Assembly: GCA_963402885.1 (NCBI GenBank)
Contig: OY727095.1
Span: forward strand, 8,065,001 to 8,129,000
Source of the DNA: Antedon bifida
Lineage: Eukaryota; Echinodermata; Crinoidea; Comatulida; Antedonidae
Reading direction: 5' to 3'
DNA: 64,000 nt
Part shown: piece after piece, positions 48,707 to 61,517 of the stretch
Layout of the letters: the number at the start of each line of letters is the position of its first letter
Position numbering within the stretch: position 1 is the first letter of the stretch
Notes under the pieces: model-generated
What the model was told of the DNA's origin: nothing
The model's input: only the letters and a program-made list of their open reading frames with translations
Database searches by the model: none
Position numbers and translations under genes: made by a program

Positions 48707-51700
48707 AGTCCGTTCAAAAGTACTCAACGGAAAAACTACTCAACGGTCCACTCGAATACAATTGTCTTGCTTGGAAAATTGCAACTAATAAACCGATGCC
48801 TCTCCAATTCTATTAGTTTTATCGTATTTTCTGCTTTTTGTGTTTATTGAAAATAGTTATTAATGAAAATCACAACATTTATAATACTATGGTGTTTGGT
48901 GTATGACGAAAAGACAATCATTTACTTTGAATAACGAATGATGCAATTTTAACTTTTTCTCCCTTTGAGATTTTTGTGTGAATTAATGAAATTATTATTT
49001 GACGAATATAAGAAATATTAATTGACATGGTGCTAATGTTTATAGATTGTCAATAAACACATTTTTAGTCTGAATATATTTTTTTCCGTTTCATTTATTA
49101 ACACCTAGGTTCCCAGAAATAAACATTACATTTGATGAATGTCAATAATAACAGTTTTTGTAATAATAATAATAACAGTAATAACAATAATAACAATTAT
49201 AATAAAATTTCTAGGGTAATTATTGAATAGATATTTGTACTTTTAAATCTTCACGTTGTTTTAAATGTTGTCATTTTGTATTTTATTGTTGGATGATTAT
49301 GTTTTGCTTTGGAGACCCACTTGATTTAGTTCGCTTTTGGGAATCCTGTCTCTCTCTTTTGTTTGTTATTTTTTGTTATATGTGAGACGAAATAAATGAA
49401 ATGACCAGTTTTAATATTACAGTACATTGAATATACATTGAATAATTATTTCATCCACTGGAATGATAATGTATAACTTAAAACACACAACTACAGCCTG
49501 GCCTAATTGGTAACAAAAAATAATCTAAAAAACTAATGTAATATTAGGCATTTTTTTGCTTTTTTTTCCCACATCTTAATCTTAATATTCAAAACGGATC
49601 TTCTCTCTTATGTGTGCATGTCTTTGCAATGCTTTTTATTGGGAACCTAGTTTGTGTGAATGATACCTTTTATTTACCTTCTTCATGGAGCAGGATTACT
49701 CAAAAAGTAATTACAAGATCTTTACGAAATACAGATAGATATGTGGTCTAGGACCACTCCATTACATTTTGGAGGCAATCCGGACCACGGTCTCAATTCT
49801 GGACCACTTTTTAGTATAATTTTCAGACCTGCTAGTGTTAAAAGATAGGACAGAATTTTCAAAATTTTGGCGCTGCTGTTTTATTGTTAGTCAACTGATA
49901 CTATTGTTAGTTGAAAGGCTGGTTACATAACCATTAAACCAAATTCGCATACACATGCTTGCAGTGAAATTAGCCTAAATCACACACAGCATTAAGACGC
50001 ACACAAATATATATATATTTTCTCGGAGAAATCTTATGTAGGAGAATTTTACAGTAGGCGGAGGTATATGCACTCTCGGAGTGGCTTTCTTGTTGTGAAC
50101 TACACTGACTATTATTTGAATTATACTGACTATATAATTGAAAAAAAAGTACAGAAGTTGAATAATAAAATGCTGAATAAATACAATGTTTCATTAAAGG
50201 TCTATAAATCAATGGAAAAGATGAATAAACACTGTTACAGCAGGAAATACAGTTGAATAAACAATCAAAAACAACAGCAGATTTTAGCTCACTATGTCGG
50301 TTGGTCGGTAAACACTAACTCAAATTTGAGCACGTGACTGCAACCATGTATATGGCCTTGTTAAATGAAAGATTTCTCAAACTGAAATCAATAATTTGGA
50401 ATCAATATTTTTGTATTGTAATCAATCAATCAATCATGGATAATAATAACAATTATTATGATAATATAATTTGTTAGGTTAATTCACAAAATACAGACAA
50501 TAATCAGACAGTATGAATTGCCTGGATCACAAATCAAATTCAAAAAATTGTCAGGGGTTTCAAAATAATCTTGTAGGTCAGATCAAGCACAGTCATAACA
50601 GCCTGGTCTAGCTCACACACAGTAACACTTGAAAAAAAAAGCTATTTTTTTCAGCAATAGCTCTTCGCAGTCCATATAAAATTCACTGCAGAACAATAAG
50701 CCCTGCTTGTTTCCCCACCAGAATATAAAAAATAGCAAAAATAATAAAAACAACTTTGAAAATGGACAATGGATTTAACACTTTTTCGGATAATGTGTAG
50801 TTTTCCATATTCGGTTACTTTAATTGTAAAAAATCATTCATTTTCCTTCCATACCTATACTTATACATCTATATGATGTGATAACTGCCATTGTTAAGAA
50901 ATAAAATAGCCCAAGTGCTCAACAACAATTATTATACTATTTAGAGATTTATTAAAAACATATTCATAGATAATAATTAAAACTTATGAAAATAAAATTT
51001 ACGAATGAATAATATTTAATTATGTACAGGTCGATATTAAACTGTCTTAAATTGTTTGCATTTATGCTCTCTGCAGCATTGGAATGTCTATGTTATTAGT
51101 ACTAAGATTTGATTACACAAAATATATTTTATCAGTACTGTATCTAAATTATCTATGAAAAATGTTTTCTGCAACTTGTATCTCAAAATGTAAAAAAATA
51201 CACAATCAAATACACAGGTTAAACATTCTAATAACAAAATACCATTACAATACATAAACATTGTTGTAATAAAACATTACTTCATTTAAACTGGAATTTA
51301 GTATAGATTTTTTCCTAAAAAAATCTTTAGTGGCCACATTCACCCAATACACAGTGTTTACTTAAATCATGGAGTTTTCACTTAAGTGGTATTCACTTAG
51401 ATAGGAGCAGGTCACTGAATTTGTCTTTTATGATCATGATATAGTAGTTTTTTCTGGCATTTTACTTTGAAGCTTTTAAATTGGTTTTGTAACACAATTT
51501 ACCAACAGCATTGTTGTTTTATTTAGTCCCTTATCTTTTGATTTTTTAAGAAAAAAAAAACCCAATCCAACATATCTAAAAATGTCTTCAATCAACATTA
51601 TGCTAAAAAATGAGATTTTAAAAGATTCAGAAATATAAAAAAGGCAGTACCAATAAATAAATCTGCCATTAAACGAAGAAATACATATCTACAATTAGCA

Positions 51701-51899
51701 TGGTAAAAAAAAGATTTTATTTACATATATTTGTATTTCATACTATAGGGCAACATAAAATGCATCTTCTGGTGTGTGTCCAATTGTTATATACACACAT
51801 GGTTTGGGGTACTCGCTTGATTGTCTTGCACTGGAACCATTGACCTTATTATCACGTTTCATTGTAAGGGCTTACTTGATTGTACACACATGTTTTTCT
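48707..51899. other. intergenic region between the hAT element and gene D
   Basis: No gene supported. Holds an (ATA/AAC)n microsatellite (49160-49205) and, at 49985-50090 on the minus strand, a fragment of the 39785 element's start (CTCCGAGAG...CCTCCGCCTACTGTAAAATT). The rest is AT-rich unique-looking DNA. Confidence 0.4.
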
Positions 51900-52493
51900 C
51901 ACAAGGTAACTGCAGTCACTTAATTTTCACACATGGTAATTATTAAGACTCTTTTGATTGTCTCATCATAGATCTCATTCAACTGAAATTTAAAAAGTTC
52001 AAACATTATGATTGTAGATTAAGATAATGAATTTAGACAACATTCAAAATCGGCATACATTTTTAGGAAATTTTTAAGAAAACGCATATACATTATAAGT
52101 GGATTTCCAAGAGCTTGTTTATAGAGAACCTCTTGCTATGTCTCAACATAATATTATCAGTTATTTTGAATGAATGTGCTGCTTGCACAGAATTTATTTT
52201 CAAATATATAACAACAAATTTAAAACTTGTTGTTTGTACACAGACAAAGCTCTTGATTAAATATAAAAAATCATTAAAAAAAACATGATAATGAAAAACA
52301 TCAACAGATTCAAAAGCATACAGGCAAAAAAGAAAATCCTATAATAAAAATAAATAATTCAGGTGTGTGTATTGTATTGTTATCATTCTATATATAACCA
52401 TACTGTAATTGTGTATGTAAGAAATCATATACATTGACTGAAGTAAGCATTTTTTTAAAAAGATGCTTAAATTTAAATATACAAAATACATAC

Positions 52494-53025
52494 CAGTTAA
52501 TAATTATTGCTTTTGGGATTGGTCCAAGAACTTCAGCAAATCTCTGTATTTCTGATTCTTCTACTAATTTTCTATTGCTCTCAAGGTGAAACACTACCTC
52601 CCATATAGTTGGTAAATCCATTCTCAATGAATCCAATTCATAGTTAGCAATTACTACATTTAACTTATTTGGATCAAATTGTTGCAATGCCTTACACAAT
52701 CGTTTTCTATATGGTGACAGTGTTCCCTCTTGAGCGTTTAGAACATTGTTGTCTACAACATACTGATTTATGAGATCTTCAGCAGCTTTGAACCTAGACA
52801 CTTCAGCAATGTCTAACAAGAGGTTAATATTAGTAGGTGTGATATAACGTTGTTCATGGAGTTTGTTGAATAGAGAATTTGCTATGCAGTTTTGAACGGC
52901 AATGTGCTGTAAACCTATGTGTTCAAAGAGACAACATCTCAGCAAAAGAAGTTTGTCACCAATATACAGTAAACCAAGATCATGTTTCAACTTTCTGAAC
53001 TTTTCCTGCAAGGTACTGCCATTGA
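52494..53025 (-). CDS. gene D exon: tandem DED
   Basis: Phase-1 acceptor and phase-2 donor (AACTG/GTATGT), unlike the phase 1-1 homologs in A and C. DED1 has [14 protein letters not shown] and [21 protein letters not shown]2 opens [15 protein letters not shown]. The changed donor phase fits its place at or near the end of the coding sequence. Confidence 0.7.
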
Positions 53026-56000
53026 CTGTAAAAAAAATGTTCATGAAAAGAGTAACTAATACTTAATGCTTTAAAACGATAATACATCTTTTCCCCAAGT
53101 ATTATGTAGAAGTAATTAAAGTTTGGTAAAATACTTTCTACTTAATGCAAAAATCATATAATAAAATAGTATATTTAGACAATAGCATACAAAATTGTTA
53201 ATTAAATTTCACTTTTCACTTTTTTCGCCTATAATCAATTCAAGTTATAAAGAAAATTTGTTTTCCATTGTATCAAGTAAAAGTTAGAAGTTACTATTAG
53301 AAGTTACACTATCACACTAATAAAACAAACATACATTCGGGTCTTGTAAATTCTGGTGAAGTTCCAGGCATAACTGTGTAGTAGACCTACCACATAGCTT
53401 TTAAACATTTCAACATTTACTTTTAATTTGATTATTTATACATCCTCTATATATCTCTTTATTTAACCTCACATTGACAGGTTACCTTCCTGTTACCTTC
53501 ACTTTTCTAGCTAATGGATTTTAAGAATGTTAATGACTCTAACAGAAAACCACATTAATTCTCTTAATCCTAGTTGGTCAGATAAGATGGGCCAAGCCCA
53601 ATATTACCATATGCACTGACCACATTATTAACACACTCTTTTCTCAACTAGCATCTTAGCTACACCGTTTATTGCATTGTCTTATCAAATATTGTATATT
53701 GTATATTTTATCTATTTATTGAGAATCCTCACTTGATTCACTTGGAATAAATTGCATAGTTTACTGTATACATTTAGTAGTTGTTTTATTTTACCGTTGC
53801 GCCGACAATTACTAAAGTGGTGACCCTCGACTTTCTTATACCGAATTTAACTCAAAATGGAAGGACAACAGCAACAACGACAGCTACCACAACCTCCAGC
53901 ACAACCCCAGCACCAGGAACAACCTGTGGTGCTTGCTCCTGACGCAACACCCACCAACAGGCCAATTTCACAACGCGTGGGATCACAGTAGATGCTATGC
54001 TTAGTAGGATCATCGCAACCTGAAATTGCGCAGGGAGTTCGGGATCTATTTCTCACCCCGCCTACTGATAACAGGTATGTGAACTTCAAAGATACTTTAA
54101 TACGTCGGACAACTGCTTCCGACCAACAGCGCCTCCGCCAACTCTTCTCACCCATCCGCAGCCAGATGCACCTTTAAGTATCATGGTTGACGCTTCGGAT
54201 GCGGCCATAGGGGGTATACTACAACAACGCATTGACAACAATTGGCAACCTATTTCATTTTTCTCACAGAAGTTGAAACCAGCGCAGACGCGATACAGCA
54301 CATTTGGTCGTGAACTTTTGGCAGCATACCTTTCAGTTAAACATTTTCGTCATTCACTTGAAGGACGCTCATTTCATATTTTGACTGACCATAAGCCACT
54401 CGTGTATGCTTTACTCGCCAAACCAAATCGTCACTCGCCACGCGAAATCCGTCATCTCGATTTCATATCTCAATTCCCAACGGACATACGCCATGTGAGT
54501 GGAAAAGGTAATGCAGCAGCTGATGCATTGTCGCGAATCGAACTTAATACTTTCAGTCACAGCACAACTAACATTGTTGATTTTAGTCTTATTGCTGCTG
54601 CACAAAAGAATGACGATGACTTGCACAAGCTACTTGAATCACCGTCTTCACTACAATTTCAAAACTTTCCAATTCCAACTTCTGACTCTACAATTCTTTG
54701 TGATATTTCCAAAGGCAATCCACGTCCATATATCCCACAAGTGTTCAGACGCATAATATTTGACACTCTACATTCGCTATCACATCCTGGTATACGAGCA
54801 ACACAACGTTTAATTACTGACCGTTTCGTATGGCCAGCAATCAATCGTGATGTACGACGATGGTCTCAAACATGCATTCAATGTCAACGTTCCAAAGTAC
54901 ACCGGCACACCGTTTCGCCACTCTCTACTTTTTCTACACCTGATGCCCGTTTTGACCATGTACATATAGGTATTGTTGGACCTCTCCCTTCGTCAAATGG
55001 TTTTTCTTATTTACTCACTTTTATCGATCGTTTTACTCGATGGCCCGAAGCCATACCTATTCCGGATATCACAGCCGATACTGTCGCACACGCTTTTGTC
55101 AATCGATGGATCGCTTCATTCGGAATACCTTCAACCATTACAACAGATCGAGGAAGACAATTTGAATCTGCATTATTTCATTCGCTCGCCAACTTACTAG
55201 GAACTAAGCACATTCATACAACTGCATACCATCCTATTGCGAACGGACTTGTAGAACGTTTTCATCGACATTTGAAAGGTTCTCTCAAAGCACATAATGA
55301 TCACACTAAATGGACAGAACATTTGCCTATAGTACTTTTAGGCATTCGTACAGCCCTTAAGGCTGATCTAGGTCATAGTGCAGCTGAACTTGTTTATGGC
55401 ACTACTTTAAGATTACCTGGACAATTCTTTAATTCAAACTCCGAACATTGTGATTATTCTAATTATATTGATAGATTGCGTGATAATATGAGTAAACTAC
55501 ATCCCACACCTATCCGCACCAACTCTAACCGTAAATCCTATATCAATCAAGAAATATTTAATTGTACCCATGTTTTTGTTCGAAGGTTACAACGTCCCTA
55601 TGATGGTCCATTTAAGGTATTAAGTCGAACAGACAAACACTTTGTTCTCGATCTAAATGGTCGACAGGACACAGTCAGTATTGATCGCTTAAAGGTAGCT
55701 CATTTGGATACTGATATATTTAAAAGTCAAGAGCAAACCCTCACTCCCAAGCTTCAAGCATCACCCCTAGTCAAACCAAACAACCCTTCTCCCATTTTGG
55801 CAACCCCTCCCCGTACTACTCGTTCTGGTAGACATGTTCATTTCCCTCAACGTTTTGTCTCGTTCTATCATTAATTCTTTCACTGGAAGGGGGCTCCTGT
55901 AGTAGACCTACCACATAGCTTTTAAACATTTCAACATTTACTTTTAATTTGATTATTTATACATCCTCTATATATCTCTTTATTTAACCTCACATTGACA

Positions 56001-59000
56001 GGTTACCTTCCTGTTACCTTCACTTTTCTAGCTAATGGATTTTAAGAATGTTAATGACTCTAACAGAAAACCACATTAATTCTCTTAATCCTAGTTGGTC
56101 AGATAAGATGGGCCAAGCCCAATATTACCATATGCACTGACCACATTATTAACACACTCTTTTCTCAACTAGCATCTTAGCTACACCGTTTATTGCATTG
56201 TCTTATCAAATATTGTATATTGTATATTTTATCTATTTATTGAGAATCCTCACTTGATTCACTTGGAATAAATTGCATAGTTTACTGTATACATTTAGTA
56301 GTTGTTTTATTTTACCGTTGCGCCGACAATTACTAAAACTGTAAAAAAAAAATGTATTAAGATGTATGTACAGTATCTATTGCAGACTCACAAAATTACA
56401 CCTGTTGCTGTTTTGTAAAAGCATTTAATTAAACTTTAAAGCTAAATATTTAAATTTCATACAATACAGATATTGCCTGCTTAAAGGTGAAATATAAGAT
56501 TTGACATCCTGAGGGAATTATATTTTTGTTGAATATATATTTCCTGAAACAAAGGTGAGGGAAATATATTCCCCAGAGAAAAATATCATTCCCAAGGGGA
56601 TGTCAAATTTCACCAATATAAAAGGCGATATCTGTTATATTATATCTGCTGGCCCAGCAGTTAAATCTTTGTTGCTTGACTAGTTTTGTCTTCACAAGTT
56701 ATAGGACGAACCCCAGTATGTTGGATTTTTATTTTTCGCCAAACGCCACAACAATTCGCTAACGGGGACAGGATAATTATATAGTCAATATCAAAATCTG
56801 CAAGGATATATAACAATTCCAATCCCACTCACATATTTACTCTCATAGGCTATATAAAATAATTAAATACACAGTTTCCTACACTGAATTACATAAAATA
56901 TAATCCAATCTTAACTAGTATACCTGGATTTGGTCTTGCTGCTCTAACATCACCACCTGTAACAAATAAAATAAACAATACTGTAATTTTTTCAGTAGAT
57001 ACTGGATAAACATCAGATTATTTGTGATGTATTAGGATGCATACTATGATCACAGGTTTAATTGCTATCATAAGGACAGATATGTACTTTAACTACCACA
57101 TTTTATTATAAATGTAGATTTACTTTACTGATTAAATTGTCCTGTTTTAAATACTTACAATACACTTCCACTTTAGGAATATTACAATTTGAATCTTGTG
57201 ATAGTGATAAGGTTGCCCTTAAATCATTTGTTGATGAATAACTTCTTTTAAAAAAAAATTTCTCTGATGCGTTACACCATAGGTATTCAGCAGAGATGAC
57301 CTAAAAGGGATAAATATTTTAGTTACTCTTGGTATAAAATTGGACAACCTTAGCAAGGATCCACTGCTACTACAAGCAATAAAAGGAATGTTTATCTGTT
57401 GTCTTCCATGGATATCATCTCAAAAAGACCTTCCAACAGAGAAACCAAAGATTATCATTTTAAACACTAGGTAACTTTTAAAATGGAAAATTTCACATAA
57501 ATTGACCCTCACATGATTGATCATACTGAAAAGTTTGATGAGCATATTCTAAGCAGTATTATTTTGTTGCTTGTGTTACCGTAAGTATTTGTTAAATCAT
57601 GTTCTTCATTAGCACCAACCTTTAAAAAGTATTGTGGTGACGAAATTCTTTTTATATTATAACAAAACAAATGTTCTTACTTTCTTATTAACATTTGTGC
57701 TCCATTCCTGGTTTGGTATTGCAACACTTATATCCATGTTTTTGTACAAAGAAAGTATTTCTGCAGGTGGATCTAAACATTGCTCACCATATTGTGCATA
57801 CTCTTCAACCATCTTCTAAAATATAAAATATATATATGGTATATTTATAATTTGGGTCACAACTATTTGGTAACAATTTTTGTACAGCCTTACACATATA
57901 TCATTTATTTATTTTTATTTTGTATCACAAAGCATTCCTGGATTCAACAGGTTCCAATCAATGGCTAGCTCATTGTCTAAATGTTGTGCCGTTTATATTC
58001 TAACTAGCCGAAAACAATGAATATAGTGGTTTTTGTGTCACATATGTTTATTTTAGAAACTATATTCCTACAATTGATGTGTGCCACCAAAATAAATGTG
58101 ATTCCTTTGAATGAATAAATATATGATTTTTGAAAGCTTAAAGAACTTAAAGACGCAAGTTGCTAATTGTTGTGAAACCAAAATAAACAAGGCCAACAGC
58201 CATTAAGTCGCGTGCTACAATGCATAGTGATACCGGACCGACAGACAGACAGACCGACAGACAGACCGACCAACCGACCGACATCGTGAACTATAGAGTC
58301 GCGTCCACGCGACTAAAAACAGTGGCCTTTACTGTTTTCTAACAGTAGGTGTATATAAATAGAATTAATGTTTCATATTAATTAAATGGAAGAAATATTA
58401 TTATTGAATTGAACCGTCAATCTTTCAACTCATACCAATTTATGAACATTTATTATTTGTATACAATACATGTACCATACACAAGTCAAGTAAAATACGT
58501 CAATTAATTAAGTGTATAAAAGTTTCTATTGTTTATTATAAAAACCTTATTTGTAAACCTTGCAACAACATTAATAATAAACCCACTTTTTAGTCAGTGG
58601 TAAAGCAGAAAGAGCATCATGAAATAATCTGTCTTATGAATTTACTAAATACTTTACGCAATGCTAACCAGGTAATTATTTCTAATAAAAAATAATATTT
58701 TGCTGTTATGTATTTAAAATTAATTGTTCTTTAGAAAAATGACTCAAATTTCCACAAATGATTCGTAAATGTTCTATAGTACAAAATATATACTTTAATT
58801 CCGCTTAATAGTAATTTTAAACCAGGAACTACCCCTTAAAAAGTATTAGCACCCTTCCTACTATAAAACTATAAAAAATTATTAATATTATTATTATAAT
58901 ATTTATGTAAGAAAATATAAGTATATTTAGTTAAAAATCAACAATTACCTCTTCATTGCCAGGCTTGCAGACTCTTACTCTAAGTTGATATTCAGTTCCG

Positions 59001-59466
59001 AGCATCTTTCCAAAAACACCAAACATAAATCGTTTTTTAGCATGAAAAACATTTCTTATATGACCCCAAATCTTATATGAACAAAAATGAATTAAACTTA
59101 AACAACATCGACCATTGTTTAAAGTAAAATTCACATCCTTTTTATTACTTTCTTTCCATTTATCTTGAAAGCCTTTTTTGATGAGTAAAGTGAATTCCCA
59201 AAACTCTTCATTTACAGCATTGTATGGAAATGACAGTAAACAGGGCTTGTTGAAGCTGATTCCTTTTGGTCCACATTTAACAATAGGTGATATTAATGAT
59301 TCTAGGGGATGAGATACAGGTATGTCAGTTTCCTTCAAAATGTTTTCAAGTGATACTTCAACTGTCTTTCCTTCATCGATTGCTCCAGGCAATATCTCTA
59401 ACTTTATGTCTCCATCTTTAAGATGAAGAGTTCTACCTTCAGAGTCCACATTTAACTTCATTTGTT
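52494..59466 (-). CDS. gene D: ZU5-UPA-tandem DED protein (5' end open)
   Basis: Exons (minus): 58949-59466, 57681-57815, 57159-57300, 56924-56956, 52494-53025. A possible last exon begins at 51982 and adds TGT then stop TGA. The first listed exon has an acceptor (CTTTTGTAG) in phase 1, so an upstream exon may exist; ATG 59461 is the first in-frame Met. ZU5 (~1-145) has [28 protein letters not shown] and SFPYNA; UPA (~146-265) follows; then a 33-bp exon ([11 protein letters not shown]) and a tandem DED with [15 protein letters not shown]5-UPA modules occur in UNC5, PIDD and ankyrins, usually before a death domain; here a DED pair takes that place. No ZU5 autoprocessing motif (HFS) is evident. 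The 53-56 kb intron holds an LTR retrotransposon. Confidence 0.75.
53377..53816 (+). repeat. 5' LTR
   Basis: 440 bp, starts TGTAGTAGACC and ends CAATTACTAAA. Contains a polyadenylation-like AATAAA near its end. Matches the 3' LTR base for base as far as I compared. Confidence 0.9.
53857..54177 (+). pseudogene. gag remnant of the LTR element
   Basis: Starts at ATG 53857, 26 bp after the primer-binding site, with a Gln/Pro-rich N-terminus. An in-frame TAG at 53989-53991 interrupts it. The same frame then continues with a Gypsy gag-like [16 protein letters not shown] segment to about 54145, where the deletion junction begins. No zinc knuckle remains. Confidence 0.7.
54183..55874 (+). CDS. pol remnant: RNase H and integrase of the Gypsy element
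   Basis: 563 aa from ATG 54183; the frame is open for ~20 codons upstream and includes the last RT residues ([15 protein letters not shown]). RNase H ~1-120 ([35 protein letters not shown]). Integrase zinc finger HHCC ~190-235 ([17 protein letters not shown]). Core ~250-400: the usual first Asp after H-I is Gly here (VHIGIVGPL), while [10 protein letters not shown] and the Glu in [11 protein letters not shown] are present. The C-terminal domain ends in YDGPFKVL and [10 protein letters not shown]. With the first catalytic Asp and RT missing, it is not expected to be active by itself. Confidence 0.85.
   Translation: MVDASDAAIGGILQQRIDNNWQPISFFSQKLKPAQTRYSTFGRELLAAYLSVKHFRHSLEGRSFHILTDHKPLVYALLAKPNRHSPREIRHLDFISQFPTDIRHVSGKGNAAADALSRIELNTFSHSTTNIVDFSLIAAAQKNDDDLHKLLESPSSLQFQNFPIPTSDSTILCDISKGNPRPYIPQVFRRIIFDTLHSLSHPGIRATQRLITDRFVWPAINRDVRRWSQTCIQCQRSKVHRHTVSPLSTFSTPDARFDHVHIGIVGPLPSSNGFSYLLTFIDRFTRWPEAIPIPDITADTVAHAFVNRWIASFGIPSTITTDRGRQFESALFHSLANLLGTKHIHTTAYHPIANGLVERFHRHLKGSLKAHNDHTKWTEHLPIVLLGIRTALKADLGHSAAELVYGTTLRLPGQFFNSNSEHCDYSNYIDRLRDNMSKLHPTPIRTNSNRKSYINQEIFNCTHVFVRRLQRPYDGPFKVLSRTDKHFVLDLNGRQDTVSIDRLKVAHLDTDIFKSQEQTLTPKLQASPLVKPNNPSPILATPPRTTRSGRHVHFPQRFVSFYH
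55898..56337 (+). repeat. 3' LTR
   Basis: 440 bp, preceded by a purine-rich tract and followed by the target duplication ACTG. Identity with the 5' LTR implies insertion very recently on an evolutionary scale. Confidence 0.9.
58160..58320. repeat. repeat with GACC/GACA microsatellite and terminal hairpin
   Basis: A (GACCGACA)-type run at 58235-58285 sits between an AGTCGCGTGC segment and the 18-bp hairpin AGTCGCGTCCACGCGACT (58298-58315). It resembles the end of a widespread invertebrate DNA element. It is in a gene D intron. A related TATGTCGGTTGGTCGGT text occurs at 50298-50320. Confidence 0.5.
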
Positions 59467-59852
59467 CTACAAAAGAATGAAAAAAAGATTTTATTTTTTT
59501 TCAGAGATTACGTACTTTATTGGTTGATTTATTGTATGCAACTTAAAATGACACCCCTAGATGGCCGGAAATGGTACTCTCGCACATAAAATTCATGATA
59601 AATGGCACATCTAATTGGCCGGAAAAGACACTCCCATGCAGCATGCTACCAATGAGCAAAACAATCATACTTTTTTCCTCCTCACACACGTGGCCTATTT
59701 GAAGTACGATAACATTTTGTTGCCGTATGTTTGATGCACGTGCTCTGTGCGGAACCGGTATTTTGTTTTGCGTTCAAGTTCAATGCGAACGTACGTCTAG
59801 GGGAAGCCCCAAAAAAAGAACTCTTTGTGTGAGAAGGCAATTTCAATGCTTA
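59467..59852. other. upstream of the first visible gene D exon
   Basis: Polypyrimidine acceptor region then unassigned DNA. No kappaB/CRE promoter block like those of A, B and C was found here, so gene D's promoter probably lies beyond this window or beyond the Helitron pair. Confidence 0.35.
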
Positions 59853-59975
59853 TTAGTTATCCGCTTGGTATACCAAGCGGATAACTCCTTGTTATTGTAT
59901 GGGATCAATAGTTTTTTAGTTATCCGCTTGGTATACCAAGCGGATAACTCCTTGTTATTGTATGAGATCAATATT
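59853..59975. repeat. two copies of a 62-bp unit, each with a perfect 32-bp palindrome
   Basis: AGTTATCCGCTTGGTA is followed at once by its exact reverse complement TACCAAGCGGATAACT. This occurs at about 59857-59888 and again at about 59919-59950, separated by CCTTGTTATTGTATG-type spacer. It directly abuts the Helitron-like pair and shares the GCGGATAACT text with its 3' ends. Confidence 0.85.
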
Positions 59976-59980
59976 TTTTT

Positions 59981-61515
59981 TCTGTATTATTCTTCTTTCC
60001 TTCCTTCCTTTTTGTGAGTCGTGTTTCTCTAAAATGTGTAAACATAACATTTCATAACTTTGACAACATATGGGCATTTACGTGAAGTTGTGCACCTCCT
60101 ATTTTTGAATGACGTCATAGTTGCGCAACGTGACTTACGCGCAATTTTATGAATTTCAATGATTGATCATAGATTAAAAACCAAAAGTCATTTAGTATTG
60201 ACACTTTGACAAAATTTAAGTCATATCAGGGGCAAACTTTCTACGGATTAAAAATGGCATGTTTCACAAGAAGTTACGCGCGCATGCGCATTTAAAATTT
60301 CAAAATGCGCAAAATTAATTTCTAATCAACTTTTTACGCGTTTCTTGTCATTTTGAGCATGTCAAAAATTCCCACGGGCGCGCAATTTTTTACGCGCGCG
60401 GTGCGCACGTAGCGTTAAATACATATTTTTTTCTCTTGAATTATATTTTTCAAGCCTTTCCTAGTAATTTTGAAAACAATTTAGACCTTTTCCAGTTTAA
60501 ATAACGATACATACGAACACGTTGAATTAGACAATTCGTGCGCGTTTTTTATGAAAAAGCTTAAAAAATCATCAAAATTATGTCTTTTTTTAAACAGTCA
60601 TAGTTTCTAAAGTAAACCGTTAACCGTTTATTTTTATTACAAAATCTAGAAGTTGATGAGTTGTAGATATCGGATCATGCATCAATAAGGCTAAAAAAAC
60701 ATTGTGACGTCATCGTATGGCCACACGAATGTAAAATATAGGATTTTTGTCTCTTTCGTTATTGCTCATCACATTCAATGGAGCGCATCACGCTTATCTG
60801 TATTCCTTTTTCTCCTAAATTTATATATTGTGTAGGTCAATCAACTTTCTTTAGCATGAGATAAAAATATTTTAATTTTTATGACGTCATCATGCCTAAA
60901 AATTTTAATTACGTGGGTCATTAATTTCATCTTTACAGTAAATTTTAATCTGTAATAGCTCGTAAGAATAAAATGTGATAATCACGATTAAAACGTTTTC
61001 TGGAAGCTATTGGATTGTAGATACGAATTCATGTAAACATTTTGCCAATCGGATGTTGTGACGTCATCATATGGCCAGTTGAATAAAAAAAGTCGTATTT
61101 TCATATTTTGCGTAATAGTTCATCACATTTAAAAGGGTGCGCATCTATATTTTACGTATTCAAATTTCTTCTACACGTTAATATGTTGTTCCTGAGATAA
61201 TTTCCTTCTGAAATTGCTATCTAAGTGTTTCATTTTGATACCGTCGCCATGTTAAAAATTGGAATAAATGGCGGGTCCTGTAATTTCACCTATTCTACAC
61301 TGTATGTAATATGTATACAGCTTATACTGTTTGCATGTATATACTATATGACACAAAATTGACAGAATTCAGCACTAACAGCATATCATATTCTTCAGTT
61401 CTTGTCATAATGCCATAATCTTTATCTGTGTGCAATATTCCAACGTATGACGTGCACGTGGCGTTTGTCGTGGTGCGGATAACTAACTCGTCAAAGTGAC
61501 GAGTTTCATGTCTAG
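59981..61515 (+). mobile_element. Helitron-like non-autonomous unit 1
   Basis: About 1.53 kb, starting TCTGTATTATTC and ending in a hairpin (AACTCGTCA-AAG-TGACGAGTT), seven bases, then CTAG followed by T. A TC start and a 3' hairpin shortly before CTRR are Helitron hallmarks. No TIRs or target duplication and no coding sequence. The exact 5' end is uncertain by a few bases. Confidence 0.6.
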
Positions 61516-61517
61516 TT

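Larger units (their letters stand above)
53377..56337 (+). mobile_element. Ty3/Gypsy LTR retrotransposon, internally deleted, recently inserted
   Basis: Two 440-bp LTRs (53377-53816, 55898-56337) look identical over their whole length. They are bounded by TGTAGTA/TACTAAA and by a 4-bp target duplication ACTG (53373-53376, 56338-56341). A primer-binding site TGGTGACCCTCGAC (53818-53831) resembles the tRNA-Trp type used by CsRn1-like Gypsy elements, and a polypurine tract GGAAGGGGG precedes the 3' LTR. The internal region is only ~2.1 kb: a short gag remnant fused to the end of pol. Protease and nearly all reverse transcriptase are deleted. It sits in a gene D intron, antisense to the gene. Confidence 0.9.
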
